DNA from: LGRD01 sp031415135
GTDB taxonomy: Bacteria; Pseudomonadota; Gammaproteobacteria; Burkholderiales; Burkholderiaceae_C
NCBI GenBank assembly: GCA_031415135.1
Contig: JANORB010000076.1
Coordinates: 87,111-151,110, forward strand
Direction of reading: 5' to 3'
DNA: 64,000 bases
The notes below the pieces were generated by a model. That model was given only the letters and a program-made list of their open reading frames with translations, searched no databases and had not been told where the DNA came from. The translations under genes were made by a program, and so were the position numbers. Shown one piece after another: positions 50,218-59,578 of the stretch. The stretch's first letter is position 1. Every line of letters begins with the position of its first letter.

Positions 50218-50948
50218 GATTTCGCTCCGTGCTTGTGACCGTGCTTGTGCCCATGCCCATGCCCGTGCCCATGCCCGTGCCCGTGCGGGTGCTTGTGATC
50301 GTGCGGGTCGGACCGGCCCGTCGGGTGGGCGGGTGAGGCCGCCTTCTGCCCCAGCTTGCTCTCGGTCCCGTTGAACAGTTTCCGAATGTTGGCGCTGTGC
50401 CGCCACAACAGCAGCAAGCCCATCACCGTCACCGCGACCGCCTGCGGCCCACCACCCCAGATCAGCAGCTGATAAAACGGCGCAAACACCGCTGCGACGA
50501 TGGATGCCAGCGACGAGTAGCGGAAAAACCCGGCAATGATGACCCAGGTGGCCAGCGTCGCCAGGCCGAGCCAGGGGTTCAGCCCGAACAGCACACCGGC
50601 GGCGGTCGCCACGCCCTTGCCTCCCGCGAACTTGAAGAACACCGGCCACAGATGGCCGAGGAATGCGGCCAGGCCCACCATCGCCACGCTGCCCTCGCCC
50701 AGGCCGAATCGGGGGCCAAACTGGCTCACCAGGAACACCGGCACAAAGCCCTTCAGCGCATCGAGCAACAGCGTCAGAACGGCCGCGAGCTTGCTGCCTG
50801 ATCGCAAGACATTGGTCGCGCCCGGGTTGCCCGAGCCGTAGGTGCGCGGGTCGTTCAGCCCCATGGCCCGGCTGACGATGACGGCAAACGAGAGCGAGCC
50901 CACCAGATAGGCGGCCAGCGTGGCGGCAGCGGGGTAGAGTGTCTCCAT
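50214..50948 (-). CDS. plsY: Glycerol-3-phosphate acyltransferase PlsY with a histidine-rich tail
   Basis: 244 residues. The first 200 match PlsY: five or so membrane segments, the first motif in YGSGNPGATNVLRSG and the second in HLWPVFFKFAGGKGVATAAG. It moves an acyl group from acyl phosphate to glycerol-3-phosphate at the inner membrane. The last 30 residues are unusual: alternating His-Gly (PHGHGHGHGHGHGHKHGHKHG) after a His-Asp start, which PlsY proteins normally lack and which could bind nickel, zinc or copper. The ATG at 50948 begins the first membrane segment. Confidence 0.94.
   Translation of the reverse strand: METLYPAAATLAAYLVGSLSFAVIVSRAMGLNDPRTYGSGNPGATNVLRSGSKLAAVLTLLLDALKGFVPVFLVSQFGPRFGLGEGSVAMVGLAAFLGHLWPVFFKFAGGKGVATAAGVLFGLNPWLGLATLATWVIIAGFFRYSSLASIVAAVFAPFYQLLIWGGGPQAVAVTVMGLLLLWRHSANIRKLFNGTESKLGQKAASPAHPTGRSDPHDHKHPHGHGHGHGHGHGHKHGHKHGAKS
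50249..50284. repeat. Six-unit GCCCRT hexamer repeat encoding the PlsY His tail
   Basis: Six tandem copies of GCCCAT or GCCCGT on the plus strand encode His-Gly dipeptides in plsY. Two nearby degenerate copies follow. Unit length of six keeps the frame, so copy number could vary between strains. Confidence 0.85.
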
Positions 50949-51026
50949 GGTCTGGACGCGGTGGGTTCCGCGCAAGTGGTTTGGCGCTATTTTGCGCCCG
51001 CCAGCGGCCGCCACCCGCCGCCGCGG

Positions 51027-51515
51027 TCACAAGGCGCAAGCCACCGGCTTCGCCTGCAGCAAGCGGGTCAGCACCTCCGGCGCCAGGCCCACCAGAAAAC
51101 CGCGCCTGCCGCCGTTGATGAAGATTTGCGCCAACCCGAGCACGCTGTGCTCGACCCAGACCGGCATCGCCTTTCGCGTGCCGAACGGCGACGTGCCGCC
51201 CACGATGTAGCCGCTGTGGCGCTGGGCCACGTCGGGCGCGCACGGCTCGACCGACTTGGCGCCGATCTGGCGCGCCAGGTTCTTGGTGCTGACCTGCTTG
51301 TCGCCGTGCATCAAAACGATCATCGGGTGACCGCGTTCGTCCTGCATCACCAGCGTCTTGATCACTTCATGCTCGGGCACACCCAACTGGCGCGCTGATT
51401 CGGCCGTGCCGCCATGCTCGACGTAGGCATAGACATGCTCGGTGAAGTTCACGCCGTGGCGGCGCAGCAACTGCGTTGCCGGTGTCTCGCTGACATGCGC
51501 TGCCTTCCTGGCCAT
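51027..51515 (-). CDS. ybaK: Cys-tRNA(Pro)/YbaK-type aminoacyl-tRNA deacylase
   Basis: 162 residues with the YbaK/EbsC fold: VIKTLVMQDERGHPMIVLMHGDKQVSTKNLARQIG and YIVGGTSPFGTRKAMPVWVE. These free-standing editing proteins hydrolyse mischarged tRNA, mostly Cys-tRNA(Pro). It lies 78 bases upstream of plsY on the same strand. Confidence 0.92.
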   Translation of the reverse strand: MARKAAHVSETPATQLLRRHGVNFTEHVYAYVEHGGTAESARQLGVPEHEVIKTLVMQDERGHPMIVLMHGDKQVSTKNLARQIGAKSVEPCAPDVAQRHSGYIVGGTSPFGTRKAMPVWVEHSVLGLAQIFINGGRRGFLVGLAPEVLTRLLQAKPVACAL

Positions 51516-51687
51516 GGGCGGCTCACCGATTGCGCCCGTCGCTGCGCGTGAGGGAGATCAAGGGACTTGCGTTCATGCGCCGACAGTGTAGGGGGCTGCC
51601 CACGCCGCCCACGCCGCCCACGCGCTCGCGCGCCGCGGCGCTCGTGTACGCTTTCGCCAGTGCGCCGCCGCGCATGCAGGAGCCTTC

Positions 51688-54492
51688 ATGCTGTCGAGTC
51701 GTGTTCTCGTGCTTGTTCTTCTTGGCCTGTTGAGCGGGCTGGCATCGGCCCAGATCGCCGACCCCTGGAAAGACTGGCTGAGCGCGGACAGTGCGCACTT
51801 TCGCGTCCACTACCGCGCCGAGCACCGGGCCCAGGCCGAGCGCGCAGCACTCGCCGCCGAACGCGCCTACCCGCGCATCACCGCGGCATTGCAATGGGAG
51901 CCACGCGGGCGCACCGAGATCGTGCTGTTCAACGAGTTCGACCTGCCCAACGGCTACTCGACGCCGCTGCCGTTCAACACCATCGGCGTGGTGCTGGCAC
52001 CGCCGGACGAAGGCCCGCTGCTCGACAACTCGAACTGGCTCGACCTGCTGCTGACGCACGAGTTCACCCACGCGGTGCACCTGGACAAGGTGCGCGCGGC
52101 GCCCGAGGTCTTGCAATCCATCTTCGGCCGGGTGCCGTGGTTTTTTCCGAATGTGTTCCAACCGGCCTGGGCCGTCGAAGGCCTGGCGGTCTACACCGAG
52201 AGCGACCCCGCCAGCGGCCGCGGAAGGCTGCGCGGGCCGGTGTTCGAGGCCTGGCTGCGCGCGCAGCAAGCCCGCGGATTTCCGTCGCTCGCCGAACTGA
52301 ACGCCGACGGCCGCGCGCTGCCGGTGTCCAAGGCGTATTTGTATGGCGCGTATTTCTACGACTTCCTGGGCCGCCGCTACGGGCCGGAGGCGATCTTCAA
52401 GTACGTGGAGCAGTACAGCGGCAACATCGTTCCGCGCCTGCACACCAACCCGCGCGAGATCACCGGCAAGACGCTGGACCTGTTGTGGGACGAGTTCCTG
52501 GCCGACCTGGGCCAGCGCGTGGCCGAACGCGGTGAAGCCTTGCGCCGCCAGCCCGAGGCGGCGGGGCAGCGGCTCCTGGGGCCGCTGTTCGACATCGGCT
52601 CGGTCGCTGCGGTGGCCGGCGGCGCCGTGCTGGCGGTGCTGAACGACGGGCTCGGCGCGGTGCAACTGGTTTGGGTCGGGCCGGACGGCACCCGGCAGGT
52701 CTTGACTGCGGTCCATGCCGGCGCGCACATCGACGTCGCCCCCAACGGCCGGGTTCTGTTGACGCAGCCCGACGTGTGCAACGGCCGTTACCTGGTGCAT
52801 GACGTGTACCGCCTGGAAGCCGACAACTCGTTGCAGCAGTTGACGTCGTGCGCCCGCCTGCGCCGTGCGGTGCAGGCGGGCGAGCTCATCGCCGCGCTGC
52901 ACCAGGACGGTGGGCGCACGCGCCTGGTGCTGCTGGACGGCGCCGGCCAAGAGCAGCGGGTGGTGCTGGCGCCGCCGCTGGGCACCGACCTGATCGACCT
53001 GGCGGCGGCGCCCGACGGCCGCCGCGTCAGCGTGGTCAGCAAGCGCGACGGCGACTGGCAGGTTCTCGAGATCGACCTCGAACGCCCGGAGGCCGCGCCG
53101 CGCCTGCTGTTCAGCCACAACGCGCCACTGCACGGGCTGCGCCATGGCGCGGCCGGGCTCGAGTTCATCGCGCTGAGCGATGGTGTCTACAACGTCTGGC
53201 GCCTTGAGGGCGCAGCGCTGCTGCGCCTGACCCACAGCCACACCAGCGTGGTGTCGCAGGCGGGCTCTCAAGCCGATGGTTCGCTGATGCTGGCGGTGAT
53301 CGCCACCGATGGCCATGAACTGCGCCGGATCGGCAACACCTCGGCGCTGCAGCGCGTGGCGGTGCGCACCGCACCCGCGCCGGTGGCGACCGCGAGCCCG
53401 GCCGCGGACGACGGTCTTTCCGAGGGCCGGCGCTATTCGGCATTGCGCTCGCTCTATCCGCGCTCATGGCTGCCCGCCATTTCGGCCGATCGTGGCCTGC
53501 AGGCGTATGGCGCCAGCACCTTCGGCGCCGACGCGCTGGGCTGGCATCAATACGCCGCCACCGCGCAGTGGGAAACCAGCCAGCGCGAACTGCTGGGCAA
53601 CCTGGAATACCTGTTCATCGGCCAGCACCACCTGGCGCTGCAGCGCACGCTCGCGGCCAAGGCCTGGACCAGCGACGACGGCAGCGACCGCACCACGCGG
53701 TACGAGCGCCACACGCGGGCGCAATGGCTCAGCGCGCTGCCGCTGGTCAAGCTCGATCGCACCCTGGTCTTTGCCGTCGGCGCCGCGCTCGACCGCATCG
53801 ACAGCGTGCAAGTCGATGCCGCCACCCGCACCCGCCCGCGCGACGAGCGGGTCGCCGCGGCGCTGGTCGAACTCGACACCCGAGGCGCCAACTGGTGGAG
53901 CGAAGGCAGCAACCGGGGCCAGCGCAGCAGCCTGCTCTACGAGAGCTACAAGCCGTTTGCGCGCAGCGGCGGCGCCGACTACGACGGCGAGGTCGTGCGG
54001 CTCGACGTTCGCGCCTACTTCCCGCTCGGCCGCAGCGTGTTCGCCGTCCGCCACACCGAGGCGCGCGCACGCGGCCGCACCGAGCCGTTCCAGCTCGGCG
54101 GCGCGGTCGACGCGCAATTGCAACTGGGCCGGGTGCTCAACGACCGCGAGATTGCGTTGCGCGGCTACCGGGGCGACGAGGCCAGCCTTCGCGGCACCAA
54201 CGCACGCGTCACCAGCTTCGAGTGGCGCACACCGCTGGCCGATGTGGACCGCCATTTGATGAGCCCGCCGCTGGGCCTGAACCGCTTGTCCGGCACGGTC
54301 TTCTTCGACCTCGGCGGCGCGTGGAATTCGGGCCGAAAACCGGCCGCCTACCAGCGCGGCATGGGGGTCGAATTGTTGGGCGAGGTCAAGCTGCTCTACG
54401 CCCTCGGCCTGCGCCTGCGCGCCGGCGTGGCGCGCGGCCTGGACGACCCGGGTGGCACACGCGCCTACCTGAGCCTGGGGCGCATGTTCTGA
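51688..54492 (+). CDS. Predicted outer-membrane metallopeptidase: gluzincin domain, beta-propeller and beta-barrel
   Basis: 934 residues. Signal peptide (VLVLVLLGLLSGLASA), then a metallopeptidase domain with a zinc site HEFTH (124-128) and a third ligand candidate Glu164 in WAVEGLAVY. Residues about 290-560 contain repeated TolB-like propeller strands (for example DVAPNGRVLLTQPD, LAAAPDGRRVSVVSK). From about 590 to the end are alternating strands that finish in YLSLGRMF, with the C-terminal Phe typical of outer-membrane barrels. The protein would sit in the outer membrane with the protease on one side. No partner genes are seen; neighbours are ybaK (divergent) and an acyl-CoA synthetase (convergent). 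The three-part order is unusual for betaproteobacteria. Confidence 0.82.
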   Translation: MLSSRVLVLVLLGLLSGLASAQIADPWKDWLSADSAHFRVHYRAEHRAQAERAALAAERAYPRITAALQWEPRGRTEIVLFNEFDLPNGYSTPLPFNTIGVVLAPPDEGPLLDNSNWLDLLLTHEFTHAVHLDKVRAAPEVLQSIFGRVPWFFPNVFQPAWAVEGLAVYTESDPASGRGRLRGPVFEAWLRAQQARGFPSLAELNADGRALPVSKAYLYGAYFYDFLGRRYGPEAIFKYVEQYSGNIVPRLHTNPREITGKTLDLLWDEFLADLGQRVAERGEALRRQPEAAGQRLLGPLFDIGSVAAVAGGAVLAVLNDGLGAVQLVWVGPDGTRQVLTAVHAGAHIDVAPNGRVLLTQPDVCNGRYLVHDVYRLEADNSLQQLTSCARLRRAVQAGELIAALHQDGGRTRLVLLDGAGQEQRVVLAPPLGTDLIDLAAAPDGRRVSVVSKRDGDWQVLEIDLERPEAAPRLLFSHNAPLHGLRHGAAGLEFIALSDGVYNVWRLEGAALLRLTHSHTSVVSQAGSQADGSLMLAVIATDGHELRRIGNTSALQRVAVRTAPAPVATASPAADDGLSEGRRYSALRSLYPRSWLPAISADRGLQAYGASTFGADALGWHQYAATAQWETSQRELLGNLEYLFIGQHHLALQRTLAAKAWTSDDGSDRTTRYERHTRAQWLSALPLVKLDRTLVFAVGAALDRIDSVQVDAATRTRPRDERVAAALVELDTRGANWWSEGSNRGQRSSLLYESYKPFARSGGADYDGEVVRLDVRAYFPLGRSVFAVRHTEARARGRTEPFQLGGAVDAQLQLGRVLNDREIALRGYRGDEASLRGTNARVTSFEWRTPLADVDRHLMSPPLGLNRLSGTVFFDLGGAWNSGRKPAAYQRGMGVELLGEVKLLYALGLRLRAGVARGLDDPGGTRAYLSLGRMF

Positions 54493-54560
54493 GTCTTGCC
54501 GAGCCTGCCTTTTCTGGCCGCCGCCGCGCCGCACGAACAGTGCGCGCCGCACTGACGCAG

Positions 54561-56258
54561 TCAGGGCCGCGCGCGCTCCTCTTCCCGCAGCCGCAACACC
54601 CGCCGCTGCACCTTGCCGGTGGTCGTCATCGGCAGTGCATCGATGAACTCGATTTCCTTCGGGTATTCGTAGGGCGCCAGCTTGCCGCGCACATGCGTTT
54701 GCAGCTCCTGCACCAACCGTGGCGTGCCCTCGAACCCCGGCGCCAGCACCACATAGGCCTTGACCACGGCGCCACGCTGCGCATCGGGCTTGGGCACCAC
54801 GGCGGCGTTGGCCACGGCGGGGTGCTTGACCAGGCAGTTCTCGATCTCGCTCGGGCCGATGCGGTAACCGGCGGCCTTGAACATGTCGTCGCCGCGGCCC
54901 TGGTACCAGAGGTAGCCGTCCGCGTCCATCAGCGCCATGTCGCCGGTGCGGCACCAGCTGTCGGCGATGCCGCCGGTGAATTTGGCGCGCGTGGCGGCGT
55001 CGTTTTTCCAGTAGCCGAGGAAGAACACCGGATCGGGGTGGCCGTGGATGTCGCGCCGGTGCACCGCCACGTCGCCGGCCGTGCCGCGCGCGCACTCGCG
55101 GCCGGCGTCGTCGATCACGCAGACCCGGTGGCCCGGGTAGGCGCGCCCCATGCTGCCGGGCCGTGCCGGCCAGCGCGGCGCGCAGTTGCCGACGATGTAG
55201 TTGATCTCGGTCTGGCCGAACATTTCGTTCACCGTCACACCGAGCTGGTCGCGGCAATAACCGAACACCGCGTCGCCCACGGCCTCGCCGGCACTCATGA
55301 TGGCGCGCAGGCGCAGGTCGTAGCGGCCGCGCGGCCGGGGCACGGCCTTCATCATCGCCTTCAGAGCCGTGGGGAACAGGAAGCTGTGCGTCACGCGGTA
55401 ACGCTGCAACAACTCGAATGCACGTTCGGGCGCAAACCGGCCCTGCTGGCCGACGATGGTCTTGCCGAAGTACAGCGTGGGCAGCAACGCGTCCATCAGC
55501 CCGCCCGTCCAGGCCCAGTCGGCCGGGCTCCAGAACACGGTCTGCGGCGCGCTGCCGGCCGGGTCCGGCGCATCGAAGCCGAACCAGTTCTGGCTGCACA
55601 CGAAGCCGCTCAGGTTGCCGATCAGCGCGCGGTGCGGGATCAGCGCGCCCTTGGGCGGGCCGGTGGTGCCGCTGGTGTAGATGAGCACGGCAGCGTCGTC
55701 GGCGTGGGTCTGCACCGGATCGAAATGCTCACTCTCGCGCGCCAGCGCAGGCTCCCAGTCCACATCGCCCTGCCCGGCCGCGCCGCCCACGGCCAGCACG
55801 GTGTGCAACGCGGCACAAGCAGCCCGCGCCGCCCGCACGTTGGCGATGCCGCTCTCGTCGACGATGGCCACGCGCGCCTCGCTGTGATTGAACCGGTACT
55901 CCAGCGCGTCCGGCCCGAACAGCATCGACAACGGCATCGCAACGGCGCCGAGCTGGTAGACGGCCAGGTGCGCCACCGCGGTCTCGAAGCGTTGCGGCAG
56001 CACGATGGCCACGCGCTCGCCACGCTGCACGCCCAGGCGCCGCAGCGCGTGGGCAAGCCGGTTCGCCGCGCGCTGGAGGTCGGCATAGGTGTGCGAAGTG
56101 GCGCTGCCCGCTTCATCCTCGTGCCGGATCGCCACGGCCTGCGGGGTGTCGCGCGCCCAGCGGGCGCAGCACACCTCGGCGATGTTGAACTGCGCCGGCA
56201 CCTGCCACCGGAACGAGGCGTGCAGTTCAGCATGCTGGTCGGCTGAACCGTGGCTCAT
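54561..56258 (-). CDS. AMP-forming acyl-CoA synthetase (medium-chain/acetyl-CoA synthetase-like)
   Basis: 565 residues with the P-loop-like motif YTSGTTGPPKGA, the adenylate motif NEMFGQTEINYIVGN, TGDMALMDADGYLWYQGRGDD and the C-terminal Lys in MTTTGKVQRRVLR. The AMP-binding half resembles propionyl/medium-chain acyl-CoA synthetases. The ATG at 56258 follows the acetyltransferase stop by four bases; an upstream TTG in frame is unlikely. Substrate unknown, but a short or medium fatty acid is likely. Confidence 0.88.
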   Translation of the reverse strand: MSHGSADQHAELHASFRWQVPAQFNIAEVCCARWARDTPQAVAIRHEDEAGSATSHTYADLQRAANRLAHALRRLGVQRGERVAIVLPQRFETAVAHLAVYQLGAVAMPLSMLFGPDALEYRFNHSEARVAIVDESGIANVRAARAACAALHTVLAVGGAAGQGDVDWEPALARESEHFDPVQTHADDAAVLIYTSGTTGPPKGALIPHRALIGNLSGFVCSQNWFGFDAPDPAGSAPQTVFWSPADWAWTGGLMDALLPTLYFGKTIVGQQGRFAPERAFELLQRYRVTHSFLFPTALKAMMKAVPRPRGRYDLRLRAIMSAGEAVGDAVFGYCRDQLGVTVNEMFGQTEINYIVGNCAPRWPARPGSMGRAYPGHRVCVIDDAGRECARGTAGDVAVHRRDIHGHPDPVFFLGYWKNDAATRAKFTGGIADSWCRTGDMALMDADGYLWYQGRGDDMFKAAGYRIGPSEIENCLVKHPAVANAAVVPKPDAQRGAVVKAYVVLAPGFEGTPRLVQELQTHVRGKLAPYEYPKEIEFIDALPMTTTGKVQRRVLRLREEERARP

Positions 56259-56262
56259 GGGC

Positions 56263-56751
56263 TCAATCGGCAAAGGCCCGCAGCGTGTCGCCGCTGATGC
56301 GGCAAATCCGCCAGTCGGGCATCACGGTGGCGCCCATGCGCTGGTAGAAACGAATCGCGTCTTGATTCCAGTCGAGCACACTCCACTCGAAGCGGCCGCA
56401 GCCGCGCTCGGCCGCCAGCCGGCCCAGCCGCGCCATCAGCGCCCGGCCGATGCCCAGCCCGCGCTGGGCCGGCTTGACGTAAAGGTCTTCCAGGTACAGC
56501 CCGGGCTGGGCCAGGAAGGTCGAGAAATTGGTGAAGTACAACGCAAACGCAACCACCTCGTCCCCGACCTGCGCGACCATCGCCTCGGCCACCGGCCGTT
56601 CACCGAACAACTGCGGCCGCAGCGTGTCCGGCGTGGCCTGCACCAAGTGGGCGAGGTTCTCGAACTGCGCCAGTTCGCGGATCAATTCCACGATCGCATT
56701 CACGTCGCGCGGCTCGGCGGCGCGCAGCGCATAAGGTGGGTCACTGCTCAT
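56263..56751 (-). CDS. GNAT-family N-acetyltransferase
   Basis: 162 residues with the acetyl-CoA site QRGLGIGRALMARL and the C-terminal DWNQDAIRFYQRMGA. This group includes spermidine and diamine acetyltransferases (FTNFSTFLAQPGLYLEDLYV is typical of that branch). It lies just upstream of the acyl-CoA synthetase gene on the minus strand, four bases apart. The substrate is not certain. Confidence 0.88.
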   Translation of the reverse strand: MSSDPPYALRAAEPRDVNAIVELIRELAQFENLAHLVQATPDTLRPQLFGERPVAEAMVAQVGDEVVAFALYFTNFSTFLAQPGLYLEDLYVKPAQRGLGIGRALMARLGRLAAERGCGRFEWSVLDWNQDAIRFYQRMGATVMPDWRICRISGDTLRAFAD

Positions 56752-56848
56752 CGGATGATTCTCGCACCGGCCGCCGCGCCGGGCCGCGCCGCAGCCCTTG
56801 ACGCACGGCCGACAGCGCGATCCGCACCCGGCGCGTACAGTGCCGCGC

Positions 56849-57763
56849 ATGAACGCCACCGACTACCTCCCCCGGCGCCTCGCGCACAGCCGTTTCATCA
56901 TGCTGCGTGGCCTGCGCCACCACCTGCTTCAGTGGGGTGACTCCAAGCTCGCCACCCCACAACGCCCGCCGCTGGTGATGCTGCACGGGTGGATGGACGT
57001 GGCCGCGTCGTTCCAGTTCGTCGTCGACGCGCTGCCCGGCGACCGCCTGGTGCTGGCGCTGGACTGGCGCGGCTTCGGCCTGAGCCAAACCCCGGCGGCC
57101 GACTCGTACTGGTTCCCCGACTACCTGGGCGACCTCGACGCCGCGCTGGACGCGCTGGCGCCCGGGCAGGCGGTGGACCTGCTGGGCCACAGCATGGGCG
57201 GCAACGTGGTGATGAGCTACGCCGGCGTGCGCCCTGACCGGGTGCGCAAGCTGATCAACCTCGAAGGCTTCGGCATGCCGCAGACGCGCCCGGACCAGGC
57301 CCCGAAACGGCTTGCGCAATGGCTCGACGAACTGAAAGCGCCGGCCCGGCTGCGCACTTACGACAGCTTGGCCGAAGTTGCACAACGGCTGCGCAAGACC
57401 AACCCGCTGTTGTCGGCGCAGCGCGCGGCCTGGCTCGCGCCGCACTGGTCGCGCCAACGTGACGATGGCGAGTGGGAAATCCTGGGTGACCCGGCGCACA
57501 AGCGAACCAACCCGGTGCTGTACCAGGTCGACGAGGTGCTGGCCTGCTGGAAGCTGATCACCGCCCCGCTGCTGTGGGTCGAAGGCGACCGCACCGACAC
57601 CGCGCGCTGGTGGGGCACGCGCTACACGGCCCAAGAATTCCACACCCGGCTGAGCGTGGTGCCGAAGGTCGAAAAACACGTGCTGTCGCCCGCCGGGCAC
57701 ATGCTGCACCACGACCAGCCCGAAGCGTTGGCGGCGCATCTGGAGGCATTCCTGCAGGCGTAG
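56849..57763 (+). CDS. Alpha/beta-hydrolase
   Basis: 304 residues: oxyanion turn HGWMD, nucleophile elbow GHSMGGN (Ser115), a likely Asp in WVEGDRTDT and His in SPAGHMLHHDQP. No signal peptide, so it acts in the cytoplasm. Esterase or related hydrolase; the exact substrate is unknown. It is divergent from the acetyltransferase gene and just upstream of prfB. Confidence 0.9.
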   Translation: MNATDYLPRRLAHSRFIMLRGLRHHLLQWGDSKLATPQRPPLVMLHGWMDVAASFQFVVDALPGDRLVLALDWRGFGLSQTPAADSYWFPDYLGDLDAALDALAPGQAVDLLGHSMGGNVVMSYAGVRPDRVRKLINLEGFGMPQTRPDQAPKRLAQWLDELKAPARLRTYDSLAEVAQRLRKTNPLLSAQRAAWLAPHWSRQRDDGEWEILGDPAHKRTNPVLYQVDEVLACWKLITAPLLWVEGDRTDTARWWGTRYTAQEFHTRLSVVPKVEKHVLSPAGHMLHHDQPEALAAHLEAFLQA

Positions 57764-57799
57764 TTAAAATCGCGCCCTTCACGAATCGGAATTCACCCC

Positions 57800-58904
57800 A
57801 TGGACGTCGAACACATCAATGCCATCGGCAATCAGCTTGCCGACCTGAGCAAGCGCACGCTGGCGCTCCGGGGGTATCTTTGACTACGATCGGAAAGCCC
57901 TGCGGCTGAACGAAGTCAACGCGGCACTGGAGAACCCCAAGGTCTGGGACGAGCCCAAGCGCGCCCAGGAACTGGGCCGTGAAAAGCGCACGTTGGAGAC
58001 GGTGGTGCAGACCATCGACCACCTCACCAGCAACCTGTCGGACAACACCGAGTTGTACGAGATGTCCAAGGCCGACGCCGACTTCAACGGCCTGCTGGCC
58101 ATCGAAGCCGACGCGGCCAAGCTCGAAGCGACGGTGGCGCAACTCGAATTCCGCCGCATGTTCAACAACCCCGCCGACCCGAGCAACTGCTTCGTCGACA
58201 TCCAGGCCGGCGCCGGCGGCACCGAGGCCTGCGACTGGGCCGCGATGCTGCTGCGCCAGTACCTGAAGTATTGCGAACGCAAGGGCTTCAAGACCGAGGT
58301 GATGGAGGAAAGCGAAGGCGACGTGGCCGGCATCAAGAGCGCCACCATCAAGGTCGAAGGCGACTACGCGTTCGGCCTGCTGCGCACCGAGACCGGCGTG
58401 CACCGGCTGGTGCGCAAGAGCCCATTCGACTCCAGCGGCGGCCGCCACACCAGCTTCGCCAGCCTGTTTGTCTACCCCGAGGTCGACGACACGGTGGAGA
58501 TCGACATCAACCCCGCCGACGTGCGCACCGACACCTTCCGCGCCAGTGGCGCCGGCGGCCAGCACATCAACAAGACCGACTCGGCGGTGCGCCTCACGCA
58601 CATCCCGACCAACATCGTGGTGCAGTGCCAGAACGACCGCTCGCAGCACCGCAACCGCGATGAAGCCTGGCAAATGCTGCGCTCGCGCCTGTACGAGCAC
58701 GAAATGCGCATCCGCATGGCCGCGCAGCAAAAGCTCGAAGACACCAAGACCGACGTCGGCTGGGGCCACCAGATCCGCTCGTACGTGCTCGACCAGAGCC
58801 GCATCAAGGATTTGCGCACCAACGTCGAGATCAGCAACACGCAAAAAGTGCTCGACGGCGACCTCGACCCGTTCATCGAAGCCAGCCTGAAGCAGGGCGT
58901 GTGA
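57800..58904 (+). CDS. prfB: Peptide chain release factor 2 (with +1 programmed frameshift)
   Basis: 367 residues when codon 28 (TGA at 57881-57883) is bypassed by a +1 shift; the reading frame continues at 57882. The stop-codon recognition motif SPF appears in RKSPFDSSGGRHTSF and the catalytic GGQ (252-254) in GAGGQHINKTDSAVR. It ends translation at UGA and UAA. A TAAAAT at 57765-57770 may be its -10 box. The stop overlaps the HAD gene start by four bases (GTGA). Annotators that ignore the shift will see only a truncated gene from 57993. Confidence 0.96.
57869..57884 (+). promoter_or_regulatory. Programmed +1 frameshift site of prfB
   Basis: CGG GGG TAT CTT TGA C: an SD-like G-rich stretch, then CTT followed by an in-frame TGA with a C next. 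The usual form is AGG GGG TAT CTT TGA C; here the first A is C. Low release factor 2 lets the ribosome slip into the +1 frame, so the factor controls its own synthesis. Confidence 0.95.
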
Positions 58905-59578
58905 TCGTGGACACCGCCCGGGCCCTGCTCTTCGACCTGGACGGCACGCTGATCGACAGCATGCCGCACCACCACAGCGCGTGGGTGCGCTGGCACCAGC
59001 GGCATGGCCTGAGCATGGATGCGCAGGCTTTCTTCGCCGCAACCGCGGGGCGATCCAACGCGGAGATCCTGGCCGACATGCTGCCGCGTTCGAGCGCCGC
59101 CGAACGCGAGCGCATGGCGGACGAAAAAGAGCTGCTGTACCGCGCGCTCGCAGCGGTGTCGCTCGGGCTCATCGCGGGGGCCGAAGCGTTTGTCAGTGCC
59201 GCGCGCCGGGCGGGCTTCAAGCTCGCGGTGTGCACCGCGTCGACGCCGCAGAACATGGCCTTGGCGTTCGAGCGCCATCGCATCGACACCTGGGTGCAGA
59301 CGGTGGTCAGCCCGGCCGATGGCCTGCGCGGCAAGCCGCACCCGGACATCTTTCTCGAAGCCGCGCGGCGCCTGGGCGTGGCGTCGAGCGATTGCATCGT
59401 GTTCGAAGACGCGCCGCTGGGCATCGAGGCCGCGCGCCGCGCCGGCATGCGCGCCGTGGCCCTGACGACCACGATGCCCGCCGAGGCCTTTGCCGGCTAC
59501 GACAACGTGGTGGCGATCTCTGCTGATTTCGTCGCACTCGACCCTTTCCTCCTGACGAAAGCAGATCCCCATGCGTGA
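58901..59578 (+). CDS. HAD-superfamily hydrolase, beta-phosphoglucomutase/phosphatase type
   Basis: 225 residues: motif I LLFDLDGTLIDSMPHHH, motif II CTASTPQ, motif III KPHPDIFL and motif IV FEDAPLGIEAARRAG. The cap domain inserted after motif I fits the beta-phosphoglucomutase and phosphoglycolate phosphatase groups. Start GTG at 58901 overlaps the prfB stop by four bases, with GTG at 58907 as alternative. It overlaps pepN by eight bases at its end. Confidence 0.9.
   Translation: MIVDTARALLFDLDGTLIDSMPHHHSAWVRWHQRHGLSMDAQAFFAATAGRSNAEILADMLPRSSAAERERMADEKELLYRALAAVSLGLIAGAEAFVSAARRAGFKLAVCTASTPQNMALAFERHRIDTWVQTVVSPADGLRGKPHPDIFLEAARRLGVASSDCIVFEDAPLGIEAARRAGMRAVALTTTMPAEAFAGYDNVVAISADFVALDPFLLTKADPHA

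Noticed and set aside
51600..51625. Nine-base repeat (CACGCCGCC units) upstream of the outer-membrane protease
   Set aside because: Fewer than three copies in very GC-rich DNA; not distinguishable from chance.
57993..58904. prfB as a short gene beginning at 57993
   Set aside because: The N-terminal domain is present in two frames joined by the classic CTT TGA C shift site, so the gene starts at 57800.
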